A DNA stretch of 64,000 nucleotides from contig CP136069.1 of NCBI GenBank assembly GCA_032622095.1, positions 182,021,122-182,085,121 on the forward strand. The letters run 5' to 3'. The number at the start of each line of letters is the position of its first letter. Position 1 is the stretch's first letter. Under the pieces are notes generated by a model. The model saw nothing but the letters and a program-made list of their open reading frames with translations, did not search any database and was not told where the DNA came from. Both the position numbers and the translations under genes were made by a program. This document shows positions 56,201 through 64,000 of the stretch, in pieces. Source of the stretch: Siphonodentalium dalli. Taxonomy: Eukaryota > Mollusca > Scaphopoda > Gadilida > Siphonodentaliidae.

Positions 56201-57352
56201 TCACCCTCAGTGAACCTCATTCTGCTTAGGCCTCATCTTCTGGGAAGTAGCAATTGTCTCAAATTAACATTGTTTTTAGTTACTTTTTCCTTTCTGTGAA
56301 GTTTCTATATCCCCTAATTTGCAGAAGATAAATGCATAATTGAGGGGACTAATAGCTGAACATCACCAACTTCAACTGGGGAACTTTAATCTGAGTCAAT
56401 GTCTCCCATAGCAGATGAGGCCATGTAGAATGAGGTCCCCAGAGGGTTAATTTGGTGATGCAAGCACGCTATGCAGGATAGTGTCACTAAATTCACCCTC
56501 TGTGGACCTCATTCTGTAAATGACAGGCACACTAAACTCAGGCTTGGTGTACCGGTATATAGATTTAGTTTATACATGTATGTCACATTTGGTTTTCAAC
56601 TATTCAACAGAACAAAGCAGAAAACGATGTTAAATTAAATTTGTTATGTTGTTGTTGTAACTGGAGGTCTGCAACCCTGAAAACATCTTTAAAATCAGAT
56701 GGGTCATTTTTATAAAGGAAAATAACTTACCTCTGGGAGCGATGTCATCATTCCCATCAAAGATACCGGCAATCATCTGACTATGGAAAAAATCGTCATC
56801 AATTCCAACTGGATCAGTGACTGGATTTTCAAAATAAGGGGACTCGTACTCCACAGGATCAAGGAAATCCGGTTCAAATCCAGGTCCCGATACATTATTA
56901 ATATCTTGTGTATTCCTTTGACTATCTGTATTATTGCCAGTTCGTCTGGGGTTTGGAAAACCACTAAAGTTGCCCCTTCTATTATTATTTCCAGCTCTCA
57001 CAGAGTTCAGCGGAGCATTACCTCGTGAGTTTGATGAAGCAGATGGCTCATCACTAGACGGGTTAAGGTCAATCAAGTCAGTTTCATTGGACGGAGAATG
57101 TGATTGCTGAATATTTCGTCTCAATCTTGCGTTATCTGATCGAAAATTTGAATTTACTCCTCTTCTGGAATTTGAATTTCCTCTTGTAACATTCCGACGA
57201 GGTTCATTCAATGCAGCTCTACTAGTCCTTCCTCTGTTTGTTGAGTTAGGATATCGCCCTAATGACACACGGAATCGAGAGTTTTGACGCTGATTTCCAC
57301 TTCGATTGGCATTCTGGTTAACCTGGACAACATCCATCAAATCTTCATCTGA
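47212..57352 (-). CDS. RING-H2 E3 ubiquitin ligase, RNF38/RNF44-like, 5 exons, 5' incomplete
   Basis: Minus-strand exons in transcript order: 57352-56731, 54849-54782, 54398-54312, 50508-50284, 47292-47212. All have GT-AG borders and matching phases, giving 1083 nt (360 residues plus stop). The RING is CRICMEDL through CPIC with spacing C-x2-C-x14-C-x-H-x2-H-x2-C-x10-C-x2-C, the canonical RING-H2 that binds two zinc ions and recruits an E2. Upstream lie EDVDLNNYDALWDLAERVGE and SKGLKEDDIEKIP, which align with the recalled ENYEALLNLAERLGE...GLTKADIEQLP segment of RNF38/RNF44. The N-terminal 200 residues are Asn/Arg/Ser-rich and look disordered. The exon at 57352 starts in phase 0 without an initiator, so more 5' exons are expected. 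The gene converges on the SLC5 gene, about 8.3 kb apart. Confidence 0.92.
47330..47695. mobile_element. Palindromic family G, copy adjacent to RING-gene last exon
   Basis: Both hairpins, worn ends (GGTTGAATAGTGTG; TTTGCAGACTTG). Starts 38 bases upstream of the terminal exon in transcript sense, so it lies within the last intron. Confidence 0.8.
47990..48860. repeat. Diverged tandem repeat, about five units of 170 bp
   Basis: Units contain GTAACTCAGGTAAAA, GATATTGTTGTGAAAG, CCATATACCAAATATGAAT and GCTAAAAATAGACAAACT. A related inverted piece is at 28240-28545. Confidence 0.75.
48984..49662. repeat. Repeat J, diverged copy with both ends
   Basis: GTGTCAATGACACTGTAGCT at the left and TTTGTAAAGTTGAGCTG at the right, about four worn units between. 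Confidence 0.85.
50284..50508 (-). CDS. RING gene exon, first six zinc ligands
   Basis: Acceptor CTTTTGTAG, donor AAG|GTTGGT, 75 codons, phase 0. Carries ALWDLAERVGEVRSKGLKED and the RING ligands C-x2-C, C-x-H-x2-H and C, ending DTWLK. Confidence 0.95.
50838..51308. mobile_element. TTAA element family B, full-length copy
   Basis: 471 bp, TTAA at 50834-50837 and 51309-51312. Ends CCCTTTCAGTGCCAGGTCCG and the inverse, one 67-bp palindrome, subterminal GGGCCGATGAGATCGGCCC. The most complete B copy here; lies in a RING-gene intron. Confidence 0.9.
51757..51872 (-). pseudogene. Dead duplicate of the RING-gene exon start
   Basis: About 105 bases match 50410-50515, the 5' part of the RING exon with its acceptor. 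The acceptor AG has become GG (CTTTTGTGGG) and the frame meets TAA after ALWDQAELVGEVKC, so it cannot serve as an alternative exon. It lies in the intron just upstream of the live exon, consistent with a local tandem duplication. Confidence 0.8.
51980..52135. mobile_element. TTAA element family C, short copy
   Basis: TTAA at 51976-51979 and 52136-52139. CCATGACGGG duplication at the left, one CAGTGC...GCACTGG palindrome, right end rearranged. Confidence 0.7.
52746..53991 (-). mobile_element. Second hAT-like element with BED-finger fragment, inserted in repeat J
   Basis: Ends are CAGGGTATCTGC and the inverted CAGGGTATCCGC, flanked by 5-bp CTGTA. The surrounding repeat J normally reads ACCTGTAGCC, so removing the element and one CTGTA restores the empty site. 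Subterminal sequence is rich in TTCAAGGA repeats. The minus strand 53398-53063 encodes MPGGKCKYQTQWGAKFKWVE and a BED finger (CQLCKKIF, SHAKSLKH). No transposase catalytic region remains. End coordinates are accurate to a few bases. Confidence 0.75.
53063..53398 (-). pseudogene. BED zinc-finger ORF fragment
   Basis: 111 codons from ATG. Finger C-x2-C-x16-H-x5-H (CQLCKK...SHAKSLKH), then an Ala/Pro/Val-rich tail. Clearly related to the fragment at 43018-43356 (shared MPG-KCK start and MGE-AL-SH core) but diverged. It is cut off from any catalytic domain by deletion. Confidence 0.65.
54312..54398 (-). CDS. RING gene exon (Met-rich, ends VDLNNYD)
   Basis: Acceptor ACTTTTTCAG, donor GAT|GTAAGT, 29 codons, phase 0. 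Encodes RDPMMLMRMLMERQPTMIIP then EDVDLNNYD, which joins to ALWDLAERVGE of the next exon as in RNF38/RNF44. Confidence 0.9.
54782..54849 (-). CDS. RING gene exon
   Basis: Acceptor TTTTTTCCAG, donor TTG|GTGAGT, two bases plus 22 codons. Encodes EMDPEESLFNVHAGDEENFL, SIL, in phase with both neighbours. Confidence 0.88.
55008..55172. mobile_element. TTAA element family C, degraded copy
   Basis: Partial palindrome arms (ATAAGAGAATACACTGG; GGCCAATGTATTCTCTTA) and a right end AAGCTTCAGTCATGGAA that matches family C but lacks the final GGGTTAA. Confidence 0.65.
55335..55531. mobile_element. Palindromic family G, partial copy
   Basis: One and a half hairpins and a TATTTCAAGGCTTG end. Confidence 0.8.
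55610..55822. mobile_element. TA-flanked fold-back element F, copy 2
   Basis: 213 bp, TA at 55608-55609 and 55823-55824, ends CAGTAATGCTCTAAGTAATC. Nearly perfect arms around CTCTCGGGGAGAG. Confidence 0.88.
56124..56546. mobile_element. Palindromic family G, full copy
   Basis: CAAGCCTGATTACAGTG to AACTCAGGCTTG. The left hairpin is collapsed by deletion. Confidence 0.82.
56731..57352 (-). CDS. RING gene exon, disordered N-terminal region
   Basis: Acceptor ATTTCTAG, donor AGAG|GTAAGT, 207 codons plus one base, fully open. Starts SDEDLMDVVQVNQNAN, is rich in Asn, Arg and Ser, then acidic (DPVEYESPYFENPVTD) and ends FDGNDDIAPR. No folded domain is apparent. Confidence 0.88.
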
Positions 57353-57464
57353 CTAGAAATACAAGCAACATGATGATCAAGGTCCATCTAATATTATTGG
57401 ATGTTAGGAACATTGCATATTAGGCCTAAAATAAATAAGTGTGTTTTCCCTAATGGGCCCAAAA

Positions 57465-60171
57465 ATGAAAGTGTCAATGACACTGTAGCTCAACTTGGAA
57501 AGGGAATAATTTAATGTTTTACTGTCGATGGAGTGATTAGGAATGTGCAAAGTTGAATGTCTAATACTAGTTTATCAACATGAAGAGATATATATATACA
57601 TGTATATAAAAATAAAATCTAAGATGGTTGCTGGCGGCTATGTTTTCCAACAATTCAAAAACATTTGATAGCTTTAGTCATGCAAAGAGTAGCATCCAAG
57701 ATGGCCACTGGCAGCCATGTTTTAATGCCGAATAACCCCAAAATGACTCGTTCCCATCTACATGTCAATGTCAAAAGTCAAGACAAATTTCATAATGATC
57801 CGACCAAAGGTACGACCTGTAGCCCATGCCAAAGCATTTAGTCATGCAAAGAGTAAAATCCAAGATGGCTGCTGGTGGCCATGTTTTTTGGCCGAATGAC
57901 CCCAAAATTACTTGTTCCCATCTACATGTCAATATTAACATCCATGACAAATTTTATGATGATCAGATGAACAGTAAGACCTGTAGCCTGTGCTAATAGA
58001 TTGAATTTTGAAATCCAAGATGGCCATTGACGGCCATGTTTTTTTTCCGAATGACCCCAAAATGACTCGTTCCCATCTATATTCCAATTTCAACAGCCAT
58101 GACAAATTTTATGATGATCAGACTAAAGGTACGACCTGTAGCCCGTGCTAAAGGATTTAGTCATACAAAGAGTAAAATCCACGATGGCTGCTGACGGCCA
58201 TGTTTTTTTGGCCGAATGGCCCCAAAATGACTCGTTCCCATTTAGATGTCATTGTTAACATCCATGATGATGATAATGATGATCTGACCAAAGGTACGAC
58301 CTGTAGCCCGTGCTAAAGGATTTAGTCATGCAAAGAGTAAAATCTAAGATGGCTGCCAGCTGCCATATTTTTTGGCCGAATGACCCCAAAATTAATCGTT
58401 CCCATCTACATATCAATATTAACATCGATGACAAATTTCATGATGATCAGACGAACAGTACGACCTGTAGCCCGTGCTAATGAATTGAATTTTGAAATCA
58501 AAGATGGCCGCTGGCAGCCATGTTTTTTGGCCGAATGACCCCAAAATGACTCGTTCCCATCTACATGTCATTGTTAACATCCATGAAAAAATTGATGATG
58601 ATCAGACTCAAGGTACGACCTGTAGTCCGTGCTAAAGGATATAGTCATACAAAGAGTAAAATCCAAGATGGCTGCTGGTGGCCATGTTTTTTGGCCGAAT
58701 GACCCCAAAATGACTCGTTCCCATCTACATGTCATTATTAACATTCATGAAAAATTTTATGATGATCAGAATAAAGGTACGACCTGTAGCCCGTGCTAAA
58801 GGATTTAGTCATACAAAGAGTAAAATCCAAGATGGCTGTTGGCGGCCATGTTTTTCGGCCGAATGACCCCAAAATGATTCGTTCCCATCTACATGTCATT
58901 GTTAACATCCATGACAAATTTTATGATGATCAGACTAAAGGTACGACCTGTAGCCCGTGCTAAAGAATTTAGTCATACAAAGAGTAAAATCCAAGATGGC
59001 TGCTGCGGCCATGTTTTTTGGCCGAATGACCCCAAAATGACTCGTTCCCATCTACATGTCAATATTAACATCCATGACAAATTTCATGATGATCAGACGA
59101 ACAGTACGACCTGTAGCCCATGCTAATGGATTGAATTTTAAAATCAAAGATGGCCACTGGTGGCCATGTTTTTCGTCCGAATGACCCCAAAATGACTCGT
59201 TGCCATCTACATTCCAATTTCAACAGCCATGAAAAATTTCATGATGATCAGACTCAAGGTACGACCTGTAGTCCGTGCTAAAGGATTTAGTCATACAAAG
59301 AGTAAAATCCAAGATGGCTGCTGGTGGCCATGTATTTTGGCCGAATGACCCCAAAATGACTCGTTCTCATCTACATGTCATTATTAACATTCATGAAAAA
59401 TTTTATGATGATCAGAATAAAGGTACGCCCTGTAGTCCGTGCTAAAGGATTTAGTCATACAAAGAGTAAAATCCAAAATGGCTGCTGGCGGCCATGTTTT
59501 TCGGCCGAATGACCCCAAAATGATTCGTTCCCATCTACATGTCATTGTTAACATCCATGACAAATTTTATGATGATCAGACTAAAGTACGACCTGTAGCC
59601 CGTGCTGAAGAATTTAGTCATACAAAGAGTAAAATCCAAGATGGCTGTTGGCGGCCATGTTTTTTGGCCGAATGACCCCAAAATGACTCGTTCCCATCTA
59701 CATGTCAATATTAACATCCATGACAAATTTCATGATGATCAGACGAACAGTACGACCTGTAGCCCATGCTAATGGATTGAATTTTAAAATCAAAGATGGC
59801 CACTGGTGGCCATGTTTTTCGTCCTAATGACCCCAAAATGACTCGTTCCCATCTACATTCCAATTTCAACAGCCATGACAAATTTCATGATGATGAGACT
59901 AAAGGTACGACCTGTAGCCCGTGCTAATGGATTGAATTTTGAAATCCAAGATGGCCACTGGCAGCCATGTTTTTTTCACGAATGACCCCAAAATGACTCG
60001 TTCCCATCTACATGTCAATGTCAACATCCATGACAAATTTCATAATAATCGGACCAAAGGTACGAACTGTAGCCCGTGCTAAAGGAAATTGTTGACGAAT
60101 CACGCACACGCACGACGATACCAAGCCATGGCAATAGCTCAAACTTTAAAAAGTAAAGTTGAGCTAAAAAT
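57465..60171. repeat. Repeat J: about 15 units of about 160 bp, higher-order array
   Basis: Each unit reads AAGATGGC..GGCCATGTTTTT, GACCCCAAAATGACTCG, TTCCCATCTACATGTC, GATGATCAGAC, ACGACCTGTAGCCCGTGC. Two unit types (with TTAGTCATACAAAGAG or with TTGAATTTTGAAATC) alternate in blocks of four, giving a period of about 645 bp. The left boundary is TGTCAATGACACTGTAGCTC and the right boundary is AAAGTAAAGTTGAGCT. ORFs inside are artefacts. Confidence 0.92.
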
Positions 60172-60182
60172 TGGTAGGTACT

Positions 60183-60545
60183 ACTGTCGGGCTCCAAATA
60201 AAAGTGCAGGCCCAAATAATAGTGCAGGGAGGGGGGGGGGGGGAATTCCAATGACAGTTAATAAAAGTGCAGACCAGATAATAGACCCATATAATTGTCA
60301 ACTTTGACAAATCATGTTTTGGAGCCAACACAGCGGTGTTTTATTCAATATTTAAATGTTCACATGTATGCCATATACCTCAATATGTACAAGTACATGT
60401 ATATGCATCTGGTGCTATCAGAGTGTTTTGAGAATTGTCTTCAGTTTTTCGGCTTTACTTTTATTCTGCCCCATACTCGTATTTTATTCTGGGATATTTT
60501 GCACCCCTTACTTTTATTTCACCCCCTTCTTTTATCTGGATGTCT
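60183..60545. repeat. Possible element with GGGCTCCAAATAA start
   Basis: CGGGCTCCAAATAAAAGTGC and repeated AATAATAGTGCAGG phrases, shared with 62655-62775 (CGGGCTCCAAATAATAGT, AATAGTACGGGGG). Inverted CTTTTATTTCACCCCC phrases appear near 60500. Limits uncertain. Confidence 0.45.
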
Positions 60546-60904
60546 AGAATAGATTTATTAATAATGAAAATAAGAACAAAGACAATCTATTTGTTCATGT
60601 ACTTGTTGATAGTTGTTTTACCAGCCCCCTTAATTCAGATTGTTTGGAAAATCAGATTGTTCGGAAATCCGCTATGTCAACCCTTTGCTTTGCTGATTGC
60701 AGTAGCCAATTGTGAGGGATGTTTTACAGACTGCTATGATATTTTACATGAACTCACTTCTAAGGCCTTCAGTCCCTATAAGTAAATTTATGAGCTACTT
60801 TAATTTATCGGGACATACAACTCACAAGAAAATTTCTTTGTTCAAGGGATCAAAATACTTGTACTAGCAGGTCAATAAATATGAAATACTTTTATACTCT
60901 TTTG

Positions 60905-61052
60905 TTGATGCTAGCCCACTGTGTGGGGTAGCGTCACTATATTCACCCTCTAGGGAACTCATTCTGCTAGCCCACTGTGTGGGGTAGCGTCACTAAATTC
61001 ACCCTCTAGGGAACTCATTCTGCAAATGTCCGGCACCATATTCTCAGGCCTG
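60905..61052. mobile_element. Palindromic family G, end fragment
   Basis: A hairpin half repeated twice (AGCCCACTGTGTGGGGTAGC) and a TTCTCAGGCCTG end. Confidence 0.7.
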
Positions 61053-61110
61053 ATTGGAAAGTAATTGCAACTTTGATCAGAATAAACGAAGACTTTTTTG
61101 GTCTTTTTAA

Positions 61111-61240
61111 CTCTTCCATGACTGGAACTTCCTGAAATTTTGCGAAAACCCTTCGACAATGCATTCTCTTATATACCGGTATAAAAACCACCCTTCGACA
61201 ATGCATTCTCTTATATATGCGAGTCAACAATAGGTTTAAG
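61111..61240. mobile_element. TTAA element family C, left-end fragment
   Basis: CTCTTCCATGACTGGAACTT after TTAA (61107-61110), then two copies of CTTCGACAATGCATTCTCTT. The right half is missing. Confidence 0.65.
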
Positions 61241-61679
61241 TTTCATGCAAATCTGGCTGTATCCAGTGGAATTCTGAGTACCGGGTATTTTAACTTAGAT
61301 TAAAGGGGTAATGTACACTAAATTCGGCCATTTATGGGACCATCTCCTTTTATAATCAACAGAATGTATGCAACAAATGAATGAATTTGAGCCATGAATT
61401 AATGCAAAATTCAATAATTTGATCTATGAATGATGCAAACAAGATGGTATTTATAATGAAAATTAATTTATGACTCCAGCCATTTATTCATTTTCATTAT
61501 ATTTACCATGTTGTTTGCATTGTTCAAGAGCACATGAGAGTATTTTGCACTAATCCATGGCTCAAATTCATTCATTTGTTGCATACATTCTGTTGAGTAT
61601 AAAAGGGGATGGTCCCGTAAATGGCCGGATTTAATGTATAGTACCCCTTTAAACAAAGTGTCTGCTTCTTTATCTTTAA

Positions 61680-61918
61680 CCCTTTGAGTGCCAGGTCCGA
61701 TTTTTGTATCAACCCATATACCCTGTGCCAATGCATTCTCTTATATATGCGAGTCGACCATAGGTCGCCTCGCATATATAAGAGAATGCATTGGCTTAAC
61801 AATTGTTTTGTTTTGTTTTTTACAATTTTTTACAATTTTAATATATTTTATTATATTCTTTAACAGACTTATTGTGTAGGTTTAGGGCCGATAATATCGG
61901 CCCCTGGCACTCAAAGGG
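61680..61918. mobile_element. TTAA element family B, short copy
   Basis: TTAA at 61676-61679 and 61919-61922, ends CCCTTTGAGTGCCAGG, one 67-bp palindrome, middle deleted. Confidence 0.88.
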
Positions 61919-61939
61919 TTAATAAATGGTGGTGGTCTC

Positions 61940-62263
61940 TCAACATAGGTGGAATTTGTGTTTTGAACCGAAAATTAGGTGGTCACAGTCACACATAACA
62001 GGTGATCGCCCATTGAAGGTGATATATAGAATAAACCAGTCGGTGAACAGGAAATGACGAGGCAAATTGTAGGTGGTCCCTCCCGCAAAAATCTCCCGGA
62101 TGGCCATTTTCAAAACTTTACAGGTCTGAACCCAACACACCTGGGTATGTTCCAGGAGTGATAACTCTATGTTTTTGTCAATCGAATGATTTTGGGGATT
62201 TAAATAGAGGTGAAGGTCGCAACGCACATCGTGTTCGCTGTTTAAATACATAATTATAAGCAA
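61940..62263 (-). other. 107-codon open frame of unknown meaning
   Basis: ATG-initiated on the minus strand (MLIIMYLNSEHDVRCDLHLY...). Rich in Cys, His, Phe and Trp. No family recognised, no splice context established, and no repeat signature seen. Could be chance. Confidence 0.15.
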
Positions 62264-63166
62264 CGTCCGCAGACCTTACAGGATTCAATGATTTCAATTT
62301 GTTAATATCAAATCCAGTGAATATACTTCTCCAGACACTTGTGTGTATATTCTCAGGTGCAAGGAAATGGGGGAGTTTTCAGATACAAAATTCAAAATTT
62401 GCATAGCATATGGTCGGCCCGTCCTATCCTACCAAGTTATATGGACCCAACATTTAGACCATAGTGGAAACCTTGGTTTAACCCTTTCTATACTAAATGG
62501 ATTCTCCCACTCAGTTATAAAAATATATATTAGAATGGTCTATTGTTCATTTTGAGGGGTGTTCAGGAAAAATGAGCAGACAGTATGACAAAAAGATAAA
62601 ACAAGTGCTGAAGTATTCATATTCTTTGCTGGGAAATGTTCAGACATCATATTAATACATGTACTCTCGGGCTCCAAATAATAGTAGGGGGCGGAATAAT
62701 AGTACAGGGGGGAGAATTGCTTTGAAATTAAATAAAAGTACGGGGGCGCAATAATAGTACGGGGGTATAATGTAAAAAAAATTATCTACTACATGTACAA
62801 GTAATATAATTAAGGTTGATTGGAAGTAGTGAAAATTGGTGACAAGAAATTTTCATCCTAAATCATTACAAATAAATTTGTATTCAAAATTTCTATTCAA
62901 GGTATGAGGCATCTGGACACATTTACGTCTCAAAAATTATCTCATTTGCTCGAAATATCCAAGAGTTGATGTTCTGGTGTCACCGTGTCAACCATGTGCT
63001 CACAGTTTCTCAGATTTTCTTCAAACTTCCCCCATTAGGTCTTGACAGTGATATTATTTATTATATTAATTTTCCCACCTGCTGTAGAGCTGATACTAAT
63101 GTGAAATTTATCATAGTAATTTCCATTTTCTGATGATATGGCACTTGAACAATAAATTCTTGTCAC

Positions 63167-63265
63167 CTTGTTAATACATACAGTTAATTCACGCGCAATT
63201 GACAAATTAAATAAACCATCTCGGAATTCCATGCTAAATATCTTTTTAAATTGGTCGCGACGCAT
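63167..63265 (-). CDS. Possible first exon of the RING gene or another minus-strand gene
   Basis: An ATG-initiated open stretch on the minus strand (MRRDQFKKIFSMEFRDGLFN...) continues to 63035. A phase-0 donor AAG|GTGACA at 63167 would join in frame to the RING-gene exon at 57352, and another donor (GCAG|GTGGGA) lies further on in phase 1. CCAAT motifs lie 180-310 bases upstream. No homology is recognised, and the 5.8-kb intron would contain the tandem array. Speculative. Confidence 0.2.
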
Positions 63266-63439
63266 TATTATCTAAATATTTCGAAGAAATAAATATGCGT
63301 TCTATTAATTATCCCATTTATGTGGCCCCAGTATACCCCGGTGGCCGTTAAAAATAGATCGCATTATTACTAGTACTCGATGAATGAAAACAAACGGCCA
63401 CCGTCTTGACAACGCGTCATTCAATCCGGGCACCTAATG

Positions 63440-63585
63440 ATATTGACCAATGGGACAGTCGGAACATCAAAGAGGAATCAAGCGTCATCATTTAAAATAG
63501 GCAGCTACCGGTAATATTATCGACCAATGAGGACCCGTGTTGCGTAATGTAATCGCCACAGTTGATAATATCGGCCAACGAAAAT
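63440..63585 (-). promoter_or_regulatory. Candidate promoter with three CCAAT-like motifs
   Basis: A phrase close to ATATCGACCAATGA occurs three times (CCAAT at 63447 and 63524, CCAAC at 63575), each preceded by an AT-rich TATT/ATAAT block. It lies upstream of the ATG at 63265 on the minus strand. Spacing of 77 and 51 bases argues against a simple tandem repeat. Confidence 0.3.
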
Positions 63586-63837
63586 GAGCAGTATCACGAA
63601 ATCGGAAACTTATTATTATCTGCGCATTTTTAAATCGTATTTTTGCAAGGGACATGCATTTTTTGTGTGTGGAAAATTAATAAACGAAGGGGTCCCTAAT
63701 AAGCTCGTACAGGGGGAATTTTTAGCTGAAAATAAATAATTGTACCCGTACGCTTATTTGGATCCCGAGGGTATTAAAGTTGAAGTTATTACTGAACATT
63801 TCCTAAGGAAACTACTCATCAATGAGTATTTAGTATA

Positions 63838-64000
63838 CAGTAATGCCCTAAATAATCTAATCCTTAACCACAGCAGAATTATGGGTAAGATTTCAGGATT
63901 TTGTCTGAAATATGGCTTGTTGCCATTCATCGGAAAGCTCTACCAACAAGCCATATTTCCGACTAAATCCTGAAAAATTAGCCATTATTCTGCTCTGGTT
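63838..64000. mobile_element. TA-flanked fold-back element F, copy 3, cut by window end
   Basis: Starts CAGTAATGCCCTAAATAATC after TA, inserted in the family D right end. The centre is shortened, and the right arm runs off the window. Confidence 0.82.

Larger units (their letters stand above)
62482..63835. mobile_element. TTAA element family D, split by a large insertion
   Basis: The left part (CCCTTTCTATACTAAATGG, 62482 to about 62655) and right part (GAACATTTCCTAAGGAAACT to GTATTTAGTATA, about 63790-63837) are the two halves of one D element. About 1.1 kb of other sequence lies between them, and a TA-flanked fold-back follows. Inferred from alignment to 21258-21525. Confidence 0.6.

Noticed and set aside
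56630-56730. Continuation of the RING-gene ORF past 56731 (GKLFSFIKMTHLILKM...)
   Set aside because: This is intron read-through after donor AGAG|GTAAGT; the next exon joins in phase from 54849.
58893-59726. ORFs such as HDKFHDDQTKVRPVARA
   Set aside because: They fall in the roughly 160-bp tandem array J and are repeated unit by unit with frame changes.

Overview
This is an AT-rich eukaryotic, probably marine-invertebrate, genomic window. It holds two multi-exon genes arranged tail to tail, embedded in a very dense layer of small non-autonomous DNA transposons, fold-back elements and tandem repeats. Introns are long with GT-AG borders, and there are no bacterial signals. Repeats that pair 'GGGGCATAACTC' or 'GATGATCAGAC' phrases with about 160-bp tandem units recall molluscs and other lophotrochozoans, but this is recollection and the species is not identified.

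Left part (8747-38861, + strand): thirteen consecutive coding exons of a sodium/glucose cotransporter of the SLC5 (SGLT) family. All junctions are in phase and give 615 residues plus stop. The N-terminal exon or exons (roughly the first 70 residues, TM1) are not in the window or were not recognised. Two exons carry perfect or near-perfect local amplifications of a splice site: exon 7 has its acceptor triplicated (64-bp unit) and exon 9 has its donor repeated five times (58-bp unit). Decayed pieces of the first visible exon lie upstream of it.

Right part (57352-47212, - strand): five exons of a RING-H2 E3 ubiquitin ligase resembling the RNF38/RNF44 type, with a disordered Asn/Arg/Ser-rich N-terminal exon and a RING split over the last two exons. 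A dead duplicate of its RING exon lies in the intron. A possible first exon and a CCAAT-rich promoter lie near 63.2-63.6 kb.

Mobile layer: at least four families of TTAA-flanked elements starting CCCTT (piggyBac-like; here called A, B, C, D). Families A and B carry the same 67-bp near-perfect palindrome, and C carries a diverged version. Other elements are: a fifth TTAA-flanked family (E); a palindromic family starting CAAGCCT (G); GC-rich hAT-like elements with exact 8-bp target duplications; two hAT-like elements with dead BED-zinc-finger genes and 5-6-bp duplications; a TA-flanked fold-back (F); an element with inverted arrays of a short tandem repeat (H); and a family of about 160-bp tandem repeats (J) that makes a 2.7-kb array at 57.5-60.2 kb. 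Many elements are nested, so insertion order and empty sites can be read directly. No intact transposase was found.
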